Source: Actinomycetota bacterium (GTDB lineage Bacteria; Actinomycetota; Acidimicrobiia; Acidimicrobiales; JAJPHE01). Taken from it: DNA of 64,000 nt. Positions 15,367 to 23,495 of this stretch are shown piece after piece (the first letter of the stretch is position 1; the number at the start of each line of letters is the position of its first letter). The notes beneath the pieces were generated by a model. The model worked only from the letters and a program-made list of their open reading frames with translations, searched no databases and was not told the origin of the DNA. The DNA lies in NCBI GenBank assembly GCA_027315345.1, contig DAHUYE010000013.1, forward strand, positions 19,534-83,533, given 5' to 3'. Both the position numbers and the translations under genes were made by a program.

Positions 15367-18090
15367 ATGAGCGCCCCAACCCCTGCGGAGGTGACGGCGC
15401 GCCCGGATCAGTGGGAATCCGACGTTGTCTTGAGTGACGGAAGCACTCTCCATCTGCGCCCTATCCGACCTCAGGACGCCGATCGGCTGATCGAGCTCCA
15501 CTCTCGTCTTTCTCCGACCACCATCTACTACCGCTTCTTCAACTATCACCCGCGCCTGGCGGACAAGGAGGTGGCCCGCTTTACCCAGGTCGACTACACC
15601 GATCGGATGGCCTTCGTGGCCGTGGCCGGCCCCGGCCGGCTGGTGGCGGTGGCCCGGTACGACCGGGTGGCGGGCTCGGACTCAGCCGAGGCCGCCTTTG
15701 TGGTCGACGACCCCTATCAGGGCAAGGGACTGGGCACCCTTCTTCTGGAGTATCTGGCCGCCTACGCCCGGGCCCGGGGCCTGCGCCGCTTCGTGGCCGA
15801 TACTTTGGCGGATAACCGTGCCATGCGGGACGTGTTCCGCCACGCCGGCTTTGCCGAGACGTCCAAGTTCGAAGACGGTGTGGTGCGGATCACTCTGGAC
15901 CTGCAGCCGACCCCGGAGGCGGCCTCGGGCGCTGATCAGCGCGACCGCTTGGCGGTGGTCCGTTCCCTGGATCGACTGCTCAGGCCCGGTTCCATAGCCG
16001 TAATTGGGGCCGGGCAGAAGTCCGGCACCATCGGCCACGAGATTCTGGTGACTCTTCTCCGGGACGGCTTCACCGGCCCCGTCTATCCGGTCAACCCCAA
16101 TGCCGCCCAAGTGGCCGGCCTGCCCGCCCACGCCTCCCTGGAGGACATTCCGGGCCCGGTGGACCTGGCCGTGATAGCAGTGCCCGCCGAAGCTGTGGCC
16201 GATGTGGTTCTCGACTGCGGGAGGAAGGGAGTCCACGGGCTGGTCGTCATCTCCGCCGGATTCGCCGAGACCGGCGCCGACGGCGCCGCCTCCCAACAGG
16301 AGCTTGTCTCCCTCGCCCACGCCTGGGGGATGCGGCTGATCGGACCCAACTGCATGGGCGTCATCAACACCGATACCGCCATCTCCATGAACGCCACTTT
16401 CGCCCGCACCCCGCCGATGCCGGGCGGGGTGGGCTTCTGTTCCCAGTCCGGAGGTCTCGGGATCTCGATCCTGGAGGAGTGCGCGGTGAGGGGCCTCGGG
16501 TTGTCGACCTTTGTGTCCATGGGCAACAAGGCGGATGTGAGCGGGAACGATCTTCTGCGCTACTGGCAGTCCGACCCGGCCACTCGGGTCGGTCTCCTCT
16601 ACCTGGAGTCGATCGGGAACGCCCGCGCCTTCCGGCGGATCGCCGAGCAGTTCTCCCGGGTCAAGCCGCTGCTGGCCGTCAAGGCGGGCCGGACCTCGGC
16701 CGGCCAGAGATCGGCGTCGTCCCACACTGCGGCCATGGCCAGCTCGGACGCCGCCGTCGACGCCCTCTTCAAAGCGACGGGGGTGATCCGGGTCGACCGT
16801 CTGGAGCAGCTCTTCGACACGGCTGCCTATCTCTCCACCCAGCCGCCCCCGGCGGGCCCCCGCGTGGCCATTGTGGGTAACAGCGGTGGTCCCGGCACTC
16901 TGGCCGCTGATGCGTGCGAGGGCCGCGGCCTGGTAATCCAGCCCCTTTCGGAGGCCACCCAGGCCGAGTTGGGCGGGTTCCTGGCCAGGGGGGCGGCGGT
17001 CGGCAACCCGGTCGACATGGTCGCTTCGGCCGGTTCCGAGGAGTACGAGCGGGCCATCACCGTGCTGGCGGCCGACCCGGACGTGGATGCCGTGCTGGCC
17101 ATCTTCACCCCGCCCATAGTGACCAGGGCCGATGACGTGGCCCGGGCCGTGGCCCGGGCCGCCGGCCGGACGGAGAAGCCGGTCCTGGCCAATTTCCTGA
17201 GCACCCCAGGGGTCATAGAAGCCCTTCGGGGCGGGCCTCGTCCCGTGCCGCAGTTCGCCTACCCGGAATCGGCTGCCGACGCCCTGGCCGCCGCCCTGGC
17301 CTACGGGCGGTGGCGGAGCCGGCCCGCCGGGGTGATACCGGCGCTGGACGGGATCGACCGGGCCGGGGCCCGCCAGCTGGTCAGTGACCGCCTGTCCCAC
17401 TCGCCCGGTGGTGAGTGGCTGGACGCGGCCGCAAGCCTCGATCTGATGGCGTGCTACGGAATCGAGACCTTGCCCGTCCGGCGGGTGGACAGCGTGTCCG
17501 AAGCCGTGCGAGCCGGGGCGGGCATCGGCTACCCCGTCGCCGTGAAGGCGGCCTCGGCCGCCATCGTCCACAAGATGGACGAAAAGGCGGTGGTGGTCGG
17601 GCTGCGGGACAGTGCCGCCCTGGAGAGGGCCTACATGGATATGGAAGACCGGCTCGGGCCCCGGATGGGTGGTGGCCTGGTGCAGGCCATGGCCCCGGCC
17701 GCGGGCATCGAGACCATCGTGGGCGCTGTTCAGGATCCGGCCTTCGGCCCCTTGGTCCTTTTTGGTCCGGGCGGCACCCTGGCCGAACTCAGCCAGGATC
17801 GCGGCCTGCTCAGCGCACCCCTGACCGATGTGGATGCTTCCGAGGCGGTACTCCAGAGCCGGGTCCACCGGTTGCTGGCCGGGTACCGGGGTCAGCCCAC
17901 CATGGACGTCGATGCCGTGATCGCGGCTCTGCTCAGGGTGAGCCAGCTGGCCGTCGATCTGCCCGAGGTGGCAGAGCTGGACATCAACCCGCTGACGGCC
18001 GGGGTGGAGGGAGCAGTGGCGGTCGACGTGAAGGTCAGGGTGGCCCCGGTCCCCGCCCATCCGGAACTGGAGGTCCGCCGGCTGCGGTGA
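15367..18090 (+). CDS. N-terminal GNAT acetyltransferase fused to ADP-forming acyl-CoA synthetase (Pat/Pka-like)
   Basis: A 907-residue fusion. Residues about 15-185 are a GNAT domain (LRPIRPQDADRLIELH, YYRFFNYHPRLADKEVARF, DDPYQGKGLGTLLLEYLA acetyl-CoA loop, NRAMRDVFRHAGF). Then come a CoA-binding domain (IAVIGAGQKSGTIGH), a flavodoxin-like ligase domain (SHTAAMA, carrying the usual phospho-His) and a C-terminal ATP-grasp (KAASAAIVHKMDEKAVVVGL). E. coli Pka has the GNAT at the C-terminus; here it is N-terminal, as in some actinobacterial lysine acetyltransferases. The synthetase part may be an acyl-CoA sensor. GATACT ends 8 nt before the ATG, suggesting a leaderless start. It likely acetylates enzymes such as acyl-CoA synthetases. 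Confidence 0.9.
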   Translation: MSAPTPAEVTARPDQWESDVVLSDGSTLHLRPIRPQDADRLIELHSRLSPTTIYYRFFNYHPRLADKEVARFTQVDYTDRMAFVAVAGPGRLVAVARYDRVAGSDSAEAAFVVDDPYQGKGLGTLLLEYLAAYARARGLRRFVADTLADNRAMRDVFRHAGFAETSKFEDGVVRITLDLQPTPEAASGADQRDRLAVVRSLDRLLRPGSIAVIGAGQKSGTIGHEILVTLLRDGFTGPVYPVNPNAAQVAGLPAHASLEDIPGPVDLAVIAVPAEAVADVVLDCGRKGVHGLVVISAGFAETGADGAASQQELVSLAHAWGMRLIGPNCMGVINTDTAISMNATFARTPPMPGGVGFCSQSGGLGISILEECAVRGLGLSTFVSMGNKADVSGNDLLRYWQSDPATRVGLLYLESIGNARAFRRIAEQFSRVKPLLAVKAGRTSAGQRSASSHTAAMASSDAAVDALFKATGVIRVDRLEQLFDTAAYLSTQPPPAGPRVAIVGNSGGPGTLAADACEGRGLVIQPLSEATQAELGGFLARGAAVGNPVDMVASAGSEEYERAITVLAADPDVDAVLAIFTPPIVTRADDVARAVARAAGRTEKPVLANFLSTPGVIEALRGGPRPVPQFAYPESAADALAAALAYGRWRSRPAGVIPALDGIDRAGARQLVSDRLSHSPGGEWLDAAASLDLMACYGIETLPVRRVDSVSEAVRAGAGIGYPVAVKAASAAIVHKMDEKAVVVGLRDSAALERAYMDMEDRLGPRMGGGLVQAMAPAAGIETIVGAVQDPAFGPLVLFGPGGTLAELSQDRGLLSAPLTDVDASEAVLQSRVHRLLAGYRGQPTMDVDAVIAALLRVSQLAVDLPEVAELDINPLTAGVEGAVAVDVKVRVAPVPAHPELEVRRLR

Positions 18091-18103
18091 ACGGCAAGAG
18101 GAG

Positions 18104-18117
18104 GGGCCTTAAGGCCC
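18104..18117 (+). promoter_or_regulatory. Perfectly palindromic DevR-like box
   Basis: GGGCCTTAAGGCCC is a perfect 14-bp palindrome lying 36 bp before the GTG at 18154. CAGGCT at 18141-18146 is in the -10 position, so the transcript would start at or next to the start codon. Confidence 0.65.
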
Positions 18118-18153
18118 TATCCGGGTTCCGGGGTTTCGTACAGGCTGACCACT

Positions 18154-18627
18154 GTGGTGGAGACGCTCACGCAAGGCTTGGACGGCCCGGACCCGATCAG
18201 TCTTTCGGCGCCACCGGGCCCGGTGGGCCGGATCCTGGTGGTGGGAAACCGGCTGTGGGCCGAGCACAGAGTCGTGAGGGCCCTGGAGGCGGCCGGCTTC
18301 GAGACGTGCAGTGCCGAACAACTCGAATCCGACGCGACAGCAGGAGCCTGGCTGGAGTTGGCCTGCGTGGTGAGGACGGACAACCTGCCGACCCCCGATC
18401 CCAGGGTGGCCCTGGCCGTGGGCCGTCTGGATCCGAGAGTGGGGGTGGTCGTAGTGGGCAACGTCGCCTTCCATCCCTTTGAGGACCGTGCTTCGGGACA
18501 GATAGCCGTGCCGCGGTTGACCAAGCGGGCGTTGGCCAGTTTGCCCACTGAGATCGGCCGCTTCGTCCCGCGCCGTCTCTCCGGCGCCCTCATCCCGGGT
18601 GTGCCCAAGGTCTCTCTCCGAAGCTGA
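18154..18627 (+). CDS. Hypothetical protein of the DevR island
   Basis: A 157-residue protein. Residues about 25-110 could form an alpha/beta Rossmann-like or degenerate receiver fold (GRILVVGNRLWAEHRVVRAL, VVVVGNVAFHPF), but no catalytic or phosphoacceptor motif is evident. The tail is basic. I do not recognise the family. The GTG at 18154 lies 36 bp after a palindromic DevR-like box, which makes it a likely leaderless member of the regulon. Confidence 0.6.
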   Translation: MVETLTQGLDGPDPISLSAPPGPVGRILVVGNRLWAEHRVVRALEAAGFETCSAEQLESDATAGAWLELACVVRTDNLPTPDPRVALAVGRLDPRVGVVVVGNVAFHPFEDRASGQIAVPRLTKRALASLPTEIGRFVPRRLSGALIPGVPKVSLRS

Positions 18628-18651
18628 CCTTCTGCCGTTAGAGTTCTAGAA

Positions 18652-18665
18652 GGGCCGAAGGTCCC
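18652..18665 (+). promoter_or_regulatory. DevR-like box upstream of the membrane-anchored protein gene
   Basis: GGGCCGAAGGTCCC is the best match to the island consensus. TACACT at 18689-18694 and the ATG at 18703 follow with leaderless spacing (8 nt). Confidence 0.65.
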
Positions 18666-18702
18666 TATCTTCGGCGGTGCCCGATACTTACACTTTGTTC
18701 TC

Positions 18703-19005
18703 ATGATCGCCGGAGTGATTGTGGGAGTTGTGGCTGTGGTTCTTGTCCTGGCCACGGCGGCGGGCCGTAGACGGGGCTACTCGGGAATGGGGCGGAACCA
18801 GATCGTTCGTTGCCGTAATGGACATCTGTTCACGACCATTTGGGTGCCGGGGGTGTCCCTGAAGGCGGTTCGCCTGGGACGTTCCCGATTCCAGCGCTGC
18901 CCGGTTGGAGGACATTGGTCAATGGTCACGCCGGTAAAGGATGAGGGGTTGTCCGAGGAGGATCGGCAGAGCGCCGCGGCGTACCGCGACATCCGCATCC
19001 CGTAG
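18703..19005 (+). CDS. Membrane-anchored protein with Cys/His cluster
   Basis: A 100-residue protein with one N-terminal membrane segment (residues 2-18). A conserved cytoplasmic domain follows: IVRCRNGHLFTTIWVPG, KAVRLGRSRFQRCPVGGHW and EDRQSAAAYRDIRIP. The CxxGH and CPVGxHW motifs resemble a small metal-binding or zinc-ribbon-like site. I recall similar proteins in many actinobacteria without a known function. A strong DevR-like box and -10 hexamer precede it. From 19016 a 30-codon membrane-like frame follows without a normal start codon. Confidence 0.75.
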   Translation: MIAGVIVGVVAVVLVLATAAGRRRGYSGMGRNQIVRCRNGHLFTTIWVPGVSLKAVRLGRSRFQRCPVGGHWSMVTPVKDEGLSEEDRQSAAAYRDIRIP

Positions 19006-19131
19006 GGGGACCGCCATCCGAACCTGGGCGGCCCTTGGCTTGTGCTCACTCACCGCCGGGATAGCCGGATTGCTCGACGCCTCATACCTTCTGGGCCCGC
19101 AGGGGGGCTGAGTTCACCCCGGACCCAGGCT

Positions 19132-20067
19132 TCAGACTCTGACGATTGCTACCGGGCAGTCCGAATGAGCGAGGCACTGCTCGGATACCGAACCGAGCAG
19201 CAAACCAGGCAGGCCGCTTCGGCCTCTCGAACCCACCACTACGAGGTCGACGGTCTTGGACCGGGTGGCCAGGACGCCACCTGGTGTGCCGTACTCAAGG
19301 TGGGAGGTGAAGCTGCATCCGCTGCGGTGCAAGTCCCGCTTCGCTTCGGCCAGCGTCGACACCGCCGTCTTCTCCAAATCCGACTCAGCCCCCGGCGGCA
19401 TGACCCCCAACCCGGGAGTACCCCAAGCGTGGACGGCCTCCAGGTGATCACCCGTAGCCCGAGCCTCGTCTATCGCCCACAGCAGAGCGGCCCGCCCGCA
19501 CTCGGAGCCGTCCACTCCGACCAGGATGTGGTCATAACTTGTCGTCGCGTCCAAGGGCCGGCGCGAGCCCCGCACAACCACTACGGGACCCGTAGCGGCC
19601 TGGACACAGGCCCGGCTGACGGAGCCCAGGACGCTGGCCTTGAGGCTCCCGTACCCGTGGGACCCGACCACCACCAAGGCGGCCCGGGTCGAGAGCAGGG
19701 AGAGAAGCTCCGCCGGCCGGCCTGAGAAGACGTGGGTCCTCGCCATGACAGCGGAGGGCTCGAGTAGCTGCTCTTCGGCGTGGCGAAGGGTCGACTCAAC
19801 CCGGCCCTTCAGACGCGTCCGTTGGCCTTTGGACAGGGCTGAGAGAGGCGTGGGCGCCACCAGGGAGTAGGCGTCGGCCCATCCCAGGACCGCATCGAGC
19901 TCAAGGCCCCGCCGGGCGGCTTCGCGCAGCGCCCAGGTCAGGGCGAGTACCGATCCATCCGACCCGTCAATACCAACCACGAGGGTGCCCGTTGGAATGA
20001 CCTGCTCGGGCCGCTGGTCCGTTTCATGCCAGGCCAAATTCTGATGTTCGACCAGATCCCGTTCCAC
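19132..20067 (-). CDS. Tandem-domain universal stress protein
   Basis: A protein of about 311 residues with two UspA domains, the arrangement of mycobacterial dormancy-regulon Usp proteins. Domain 1 has LVVGIDGSDGSVLALTWAL and GSHGYGSLKASVLGSVS. Domain 2 has ILVGVDGSECGRAALLWAI and GSRGRSGLPGLLLGSVS. Both ATP-loops look intact. GTG 20067 is preferred because AAGGGGG lies about 7 nt upstream; GTG 20076 is also possible. A DevR-like box lies about 80 bp upstream. Confidence 0.9.
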   Translation of the reverse strand: MERDLVEHQNLAWHETDQRPEQVIPTGTLVVGIDGSDGSVLALTWALREAARRGLELDAVLGWADAYSLVAPTPLSALSKGQRTRLKGRVESTLRHAEEQLLEPSAVMARTHVFSGRPAELLSLLSTRAALVVVGSHGYGSLKASVLGSVSRACVQAATGPVVVVRGSRRPLDATTSYDHILVGVDGSECGRAALLWAIDEARATGDHLEAVHAWGTPGLGVMPPGAESDLEKTAVSTLAEAKRDLHRSGCSFTSHLEYGTPGGVLATRSKTVDLVVVGSRGRSGLPGLLLGSVSEQCLAHSDCPVAIVRV

Positions 20068-20148
20068 CCGGACCACCCCCTTTTCTCAATCGTCCTGGGC
20101 GAGCGCTTGTGCAGGTTCAATCTTGCGCTTCCGATCGACCGGCCAGAA

Positions 20149-20162
20149 GGGCCGAAAGACCT
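20149..20162 (-). promoter_or_regulatory. DevR-like box upstream of the tandem usp gene
   Basis: GGGCCGAAAGACCT is a one-sided match to the consensus. It lies 82 bp before the GTG at 20067, so a leader with the ribosome-binding site is expected. Confidence 0.45.
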
Positions 20163-20276
20163 CTCTGAACGGTGTCGGCCGAACGAGCCGAAGTCGGCCG
20201 ACGTGGGTGCCTGACCTTGAGCGGCTCCTCGGGCCCAGTCCGGGCGTCCCGGCCATGGCGAGAAGGCCCGAATCAG

Positions 20277-20290
20277 AGGACCTTTGACCC
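20277..20290 (+). promoter_or_regulatory. DevR-like box upstream of the SQR/DsrE remnant
   Basis: AGGACCTTTGACCC lies 35 bp before an ATG at 20326 that opens a 5-codon ORF, and 54 bp before the GTG at 20345. The control site seems intact although the gene it served is broken. Confidence 0.55.
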
Positions 20291-20344
20291 TAGGACCGGG
20301 GACGCAGAAAGGTCAGGATCAAACCATGGCAGGCAGGGCGTGAC

Positions 20345-20686
20345 GTGAAGCGGATCGTGATCCTCGGGGGTGGCACCGGGGGAATCCTGGCGGCCAATCG
20401 TCTCCGGCGCAGCTTTGTCCGACCAGGAACTCGAGATCACGGTGGTGGACGGGAACGGCAGCCACACCTATCAGCCCGGGCTGCTCCTCGTCCCCTTCGG
20501 TTGGCCCCGCCTGGGGATCTCGTCCGGCCCCGACGCCGACAGCTCCATGCCGGCATGTACGCATGCAAGGCGTCGGTCGACCTGTTCGGGTTCACCCGGG
20601 AGGACTTCATCGACCAGGTCCAGGACATCATCACGGTAGGAGAGTTCTATGAAAAAGCTGCCGGTGGACACATCATCTTTACTTGA
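20345..20686 (+). pseudogene. Deletion chimera: sulfide:quinone oxidoreductase N-terminus joined to a DsrE-type C-terminus
   Basis: The first 20 codons read KRIVILGGGTGGILAANRLR, the FAD-binding start of a sulfide:quinone oxidoreductase or type II NADH dehydrogenase. One frameshift follows. The next piece, in frame +2, reads LEITVVDGNGSHTYQPGLLL. A second shift restores the first frame with LAPPGDLVRPRRRQLHAG. It then jumps to MYACKASVDLFGFTREDF...VGEFYEKAAGGHIIFT, the C-terminus of a DsrE/TusD-like sulfur-carrier protein. About 300 residues of the oxidoreductase and the start of the DsrE gene are missing. No functional product is likely, apart from the next gene that starts inside it. Confidence 0.7.
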
Positions 20687-21332
20687 ACACGAGCCGCGTT
20701 CGGACTTCGGCCGGCGCTTGATAGAGCGACGTATGGAGTTGGGCCTCTCCCAGCAGGCGGTGGCGGCCGGGGCGGCCATGGACCTCGGGTACCTGGACTA
20801 TCTCGAGTCCAGCCCCGGCCCCGATCCCTCGCGGGCCACGGTTCTGCGTCTGGCCACCGTGCTGCAGGTGGAACCCCATCTTCTCCTGGGGAGTGGGACC
20901 CAGGAGCCTCCGGGCCAGGGCCCACCAGCGGTGGGGGCCAGGCTCATCGACCTGGACACCTCCGAGTCCCTGAACCTGCTGGCCCGGGGTGGGGTGGGGC
21001 GCTTCGTCTATCTCGAGCCGAGAGGCCCGGTGGCCGTCCCGGTCAATTTCCGGATGTTCGAGGGCGACATCGTCTTCCGGACGGCGGCGTCGACCCAGCT
21101 GGCCTCCCGGGCCGCCCAGCAGCGGGTCTCCTTCGAGGTGGACCACATCGATGACGCCCTGCGGGAGGGCTGGAGCGTGCTCGTGAGTGGCAGATCCCGC
21201 CTGGTCACCGACGCCGAGGAGCTGGGCCGGCTACAAGGGCTGGAGTTGAAGCCCTGGGCGGCCGGGCCCCGCAATTCCTACATCCGGATAACCCCAGAAG
21301 AGATCACCGGCCGACGGATCCGGGCCGGCTGA
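20649..21332 (+). CDS. HTH (XRE)-PNPOx fusion protein
   Basis: A 227-residue protein. Residues about 18-75 form a Cro/CI-type helix-turn-helix (LIERRMELGLSQQAVAAGAA, LDYLESS, ATVLRLATVLQV). Residues about 90-225 form a PNPOx-like split barrel (LLARGGVGRFVYLE, AVPVNFRMFEGD, FRTAASTQL, VSFEVDHIDDA, GWSVLVSGRS) ending in ITGRRIRAG. It may be a flavin- or redox-responsive DNA-binding protein. The ATG at 20649 has GGAGAG upstream but lies inside the DsrE remnant; GTG 20664 is an alternative. It is the third PNPOx paralogue in the island. Confidence 0.82.
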   Translation: MKKLPVDTSSLLEHEPRSDFGRRLIERRMELGLSQQAVAAGAAMDLGYLDYLESSPGPDPSRATVLRLATVLQVEPHLLLGSGTQEPPGQGPPAVGARLIDLDTSESLNLLARGGVGRFVYLEPRGPVAVPVNFRMFEGDIVFRTAASTQLASRAAQQRVSFEVDHIDDALREGWSVLVSGRSRLVTDAEELGRLQGLELKPWAAGPRNSYIRITPEEITGRRIRAG

Positions 21333-21381
21333 GGTCGTGCAATAGTCGGGCCCACCTTCCACCACCTGAAGGAGGCCTCGC

Positions 21382-22353
21382 TTGCAGTACACCAAGCTCG
21401 GAAGCACCGGTCTGGATGTGTCCCGGATCTGCCTGGGATGCATGAGCTACGGAGTGGCCGGCCGGGGCAACCATGAGTGGACCCTGGACGAAGAGGCCTC
21501 CCGGCCCTTCATCCAGCGGGCCGTCGAATCCGGTATCAATTTCTTCGACACCGCCAACGTCTACTCGGATGGCACCAGCGAGGAGATAGTCGGCCGGGCC
21601 CTGGCCGACTTCGCCAACCGGGACGAGATCGTCCTGGCCACCAAGGTCAACGGGCGGATGCACGCCGGGCCCAACGGGCAGGGCCTGTCCCGCAAGGCGA
21701 TCATGGCCGAGATAGACAACAGCCTCCGTCGCCTCGGCACCGACTATGTCGATCTCTACCAGATCCACCGCTGGGACCGCACCGTCCCGATCGAGGAGAC
21801 CCTCGAGGCCCTCAACGACGTGGTCAGGGCGGGTAAGGCCCGCTACATCGGGGCCTCGTCCATGTGGGCCTGGCAGTTCTCCAAGGCCTTGTACCTGGCC
21901 GATCAGCACGGCTGGACCCGGTTCGTCACCATGCAGAACCACTACAACCTCCTCTACCGGGAGGAGGAGCGGGAGATGATGCCGCTGTGCCGGGACCAGG
22001 GCATCGGGGTCATTCCCTGGAGCCCACTCGCCCGGGGCCGGCTGACCCGGGAGTGGGATGCCTCCACGGCCCGGAGCGAGACCGACGCCTTTGGCCGCAT
22101 GCTCTACAAGGACGAGGACAAGGCCATCGTGGAGAGGGTGGGCGAGGTGGCCCAGGCCCGGGGCGTCTCCCGGGCCCAGGTGGCCCTGGCCTGGATGCTC
22201 TCCAAGCGCTACGTCAGCGCCCCCATCGTGGGCGCCACCAAGACCGCCCACCTCGAGGACGCCATAGCCGCCGTAGATCTCCGCCTGGACGAGGAGGAGA
22301 TCAAGCGGCTGGAGGAGCCCTACACCCCGCACGCGGTGGCGGGCTTCGCCTGA
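21382..22353 (+). CDS. Aldo/keto reductase
   Basis: A 323-residue TIM-barrel oxidoreductase. The catalytic set is visible: FFDTANVYSDG (Asp, Tyr), VLATKVNG (Lys) and YQIHRWD (His). The NADPH-binding end is SAPIVGATKTAHLEDAI. It resembles the AKR11/YajO-like group of general carbonyl reductases. The start is a TTG with AAGGAGG 6 nt upstream. The next gene begins at the overlapping stop, so this and the RNA methyltransferase, hydrolase and second reductase may form one transcription unit. Confidence 0.9.
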   Translation: MQYTKLGSTGLDVSRICLGCMSYGVAGRGNHEWTLDEEASRPFIQRAVESGINFFDTANVYSDGTSEEIVGRALADFANRDEIVLATKVNGRMHAGPNGQGLSRKAIMAEIDNSLRRLGTDYVDLYQIHRWDRTVPIEETLEALNDVVRAGKARYIGASSMWAWQFSKALYLADQHGWTRFVTMQNHYNLLYREEEREMMPLCRDQGIGVIPWSPLARGRLTREWDASTARSETDAFGRMLYKDEDKAIVERVGEVAQARGVSRAQVALAWMLSKRYVSAPIVGATKTAHLEDAIAAVDLRLDEEEIKRLEEPYTPHAVAGFA

Positions 22354-23495
22354 GCGGTCCCGAGGCCGGCTCCTCCGGCGGTCTCCTGCGCCTGGCCGCC
22401 GGGCCGGTGGCCGCCGGCGGGGGCTGTGTGGCCCGGACCGCCGAGGGCCAGGTCGTCTTCGTCCGCCACGCCATCCCGGACGAGGTGGTCATGGCCCGGG
22501 TCACCCAGGCCACCCGCTCCTTCCTGCGGGCCGACGCCGTCGAGGTCATCGAGGCCTCCCCGGACCGGGTGGTGCCGCCCTGCCCCTATGCCGGGCCCGG
22601 GCTCTGCGGGGGTTGTGACTGGCAGCACGTCTCCCTCCCCCGCCAGCGCCGGCTCAAGGCCGACCTCTTGGCCGAACAGCTCCGCCGCCTGGCCGGCTTG
22701 GACCTGGACGTCACCGTGGAGGAGGTGCCGGGAGCGCCGGACGGGCTGGGGTGGCGGACCCGGGTCCGCTACAGCATCGACCGTTCCGGCCGGGCCGGGT
22801 TCCGCCGCCACCGATCCCACCAGGTCCAGCCGGTCGAGCGCTGCCTGATCGCCTCCCCCGAGGTGCAGGCCGAGGGGGTGACGGCCCGGCGCTGGCCCGG
22901 GGTCGAATCGGTGGAGGTGCCCGGACCGTCCGAGCGGGTGGTGCGGGACCGGACCTTCCGGGCCGGACCCGGCGCCTTCTGGCAGGTGCATCCGGCCGCT
23001 CCCGATGTGCTGGTGGGAGCGCTGCTCCAAGGTCTCGACCCCCAGCCGGGGGAGGCGGTGGCGGACCTCTACGGAGGGGCGGGGATTTTCGCCGCTTTCC
23101 TGGCCGAGGCGGTCGGGGTGGGCGGCCGGGTGGTCCTGGTGGAGGGATCCGCCCGGGCCGCCGCCGCCGCCGAGGAGAACCTGGCCGGTCTGGCCCACGC
23201 CGAGGTAATGCGGGCCCGGGTGGGGCCGGACGTACTGGACCTGACCGGCCCGGTCGACCTCATCGTCCTGGATCCACCCCGGGCCGGGGCCGGGCTGGAG
23301 GTGAGCGCCGCCCTGGCCGGCTCCAATGCCCGGTCGGTGGCCTACGTCGCCTGCGACCCGGCTTCGCTGGGCCGGGACCTGCGGGTCTTCCTGGACGCGG
23401 GCTGGACCCTGGCGGCCCTGCGGGCCTTCGACCTGTTCCCCATGACCGAGCACGTGGAGGCGGTGGCCTTCCTGACCCGTGACAGGCTGGCCTGA
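22350..23495 (+). CDS. TrmA/RlmD-family class I RNA m5U methyltransferase
   Basis: About 380 residues. The N-terminus has a TRAM-like region (LRLAAGPVAAGGGCVAR). An iron-sulfur cysteine set follows (CPYAGPGLCGGCDWQH, then Cys in VERCLIAS). The SAM-binding domain is VADLYGGAGIFAAFLAE, with LDPPRAG and the catalytic Cys in YVACDPASLGRDL. It would methylate uridine C5 in tRNA or 23S rRNA. No ATG, GTG or TTG fits the conserved N-terminus. The only candidate is a CTG at 22350 overlapping the preceding stop (CTGA), so the start is uncertain. Confidence 0.85.
   Translation: MSGPEAGSSGGLLRLAAGPVAAGGGCVARTAEGQVVFVRHAIPDEVVMARVTQATRSFLRADAVEVIEASPDRVVPPCPYAGPGLCGGCDWQHVSLPRQRRLKADLLAEQLRRLAGLDLDVTVEEVPGAPDGLGWRTRVRYSIDRSGRAGFRRHRSHQVQPVERCLIASPEVQAEGVTARRWPGVESVEVPGPSERVVRDRTFRAGPGAFWQVHPAAPDVLVGALLQGLDPQPGEAVADLYGGAGIFAAFLAEAVGVGGRVVLVEGSARAAAAAEENLAGLAHAEVMRARVGPDVLDLTGPVDLIVLDPPRAGAGLEVSAALAGSNARSVAYVACDPASLGRDLRVFLDAGWTLAALRAFDLFPMTEHVEAVAFLTRDRLA

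Noticed and set aside
15682..18060. A 792-codon frame opposite the GNAT/synthetase fusion
   Set aside because: Gly/His/Pro-rich antisense shadow typical of high-GC DNA; no domain recognisable.
19016..19108. A 30-codon membrane-like frame (WAALGLCSLTAGIAGLL) after a G-rich site
   Set aside because: It would have to start at ATC and has no usual start codon; too short to support as a gene.
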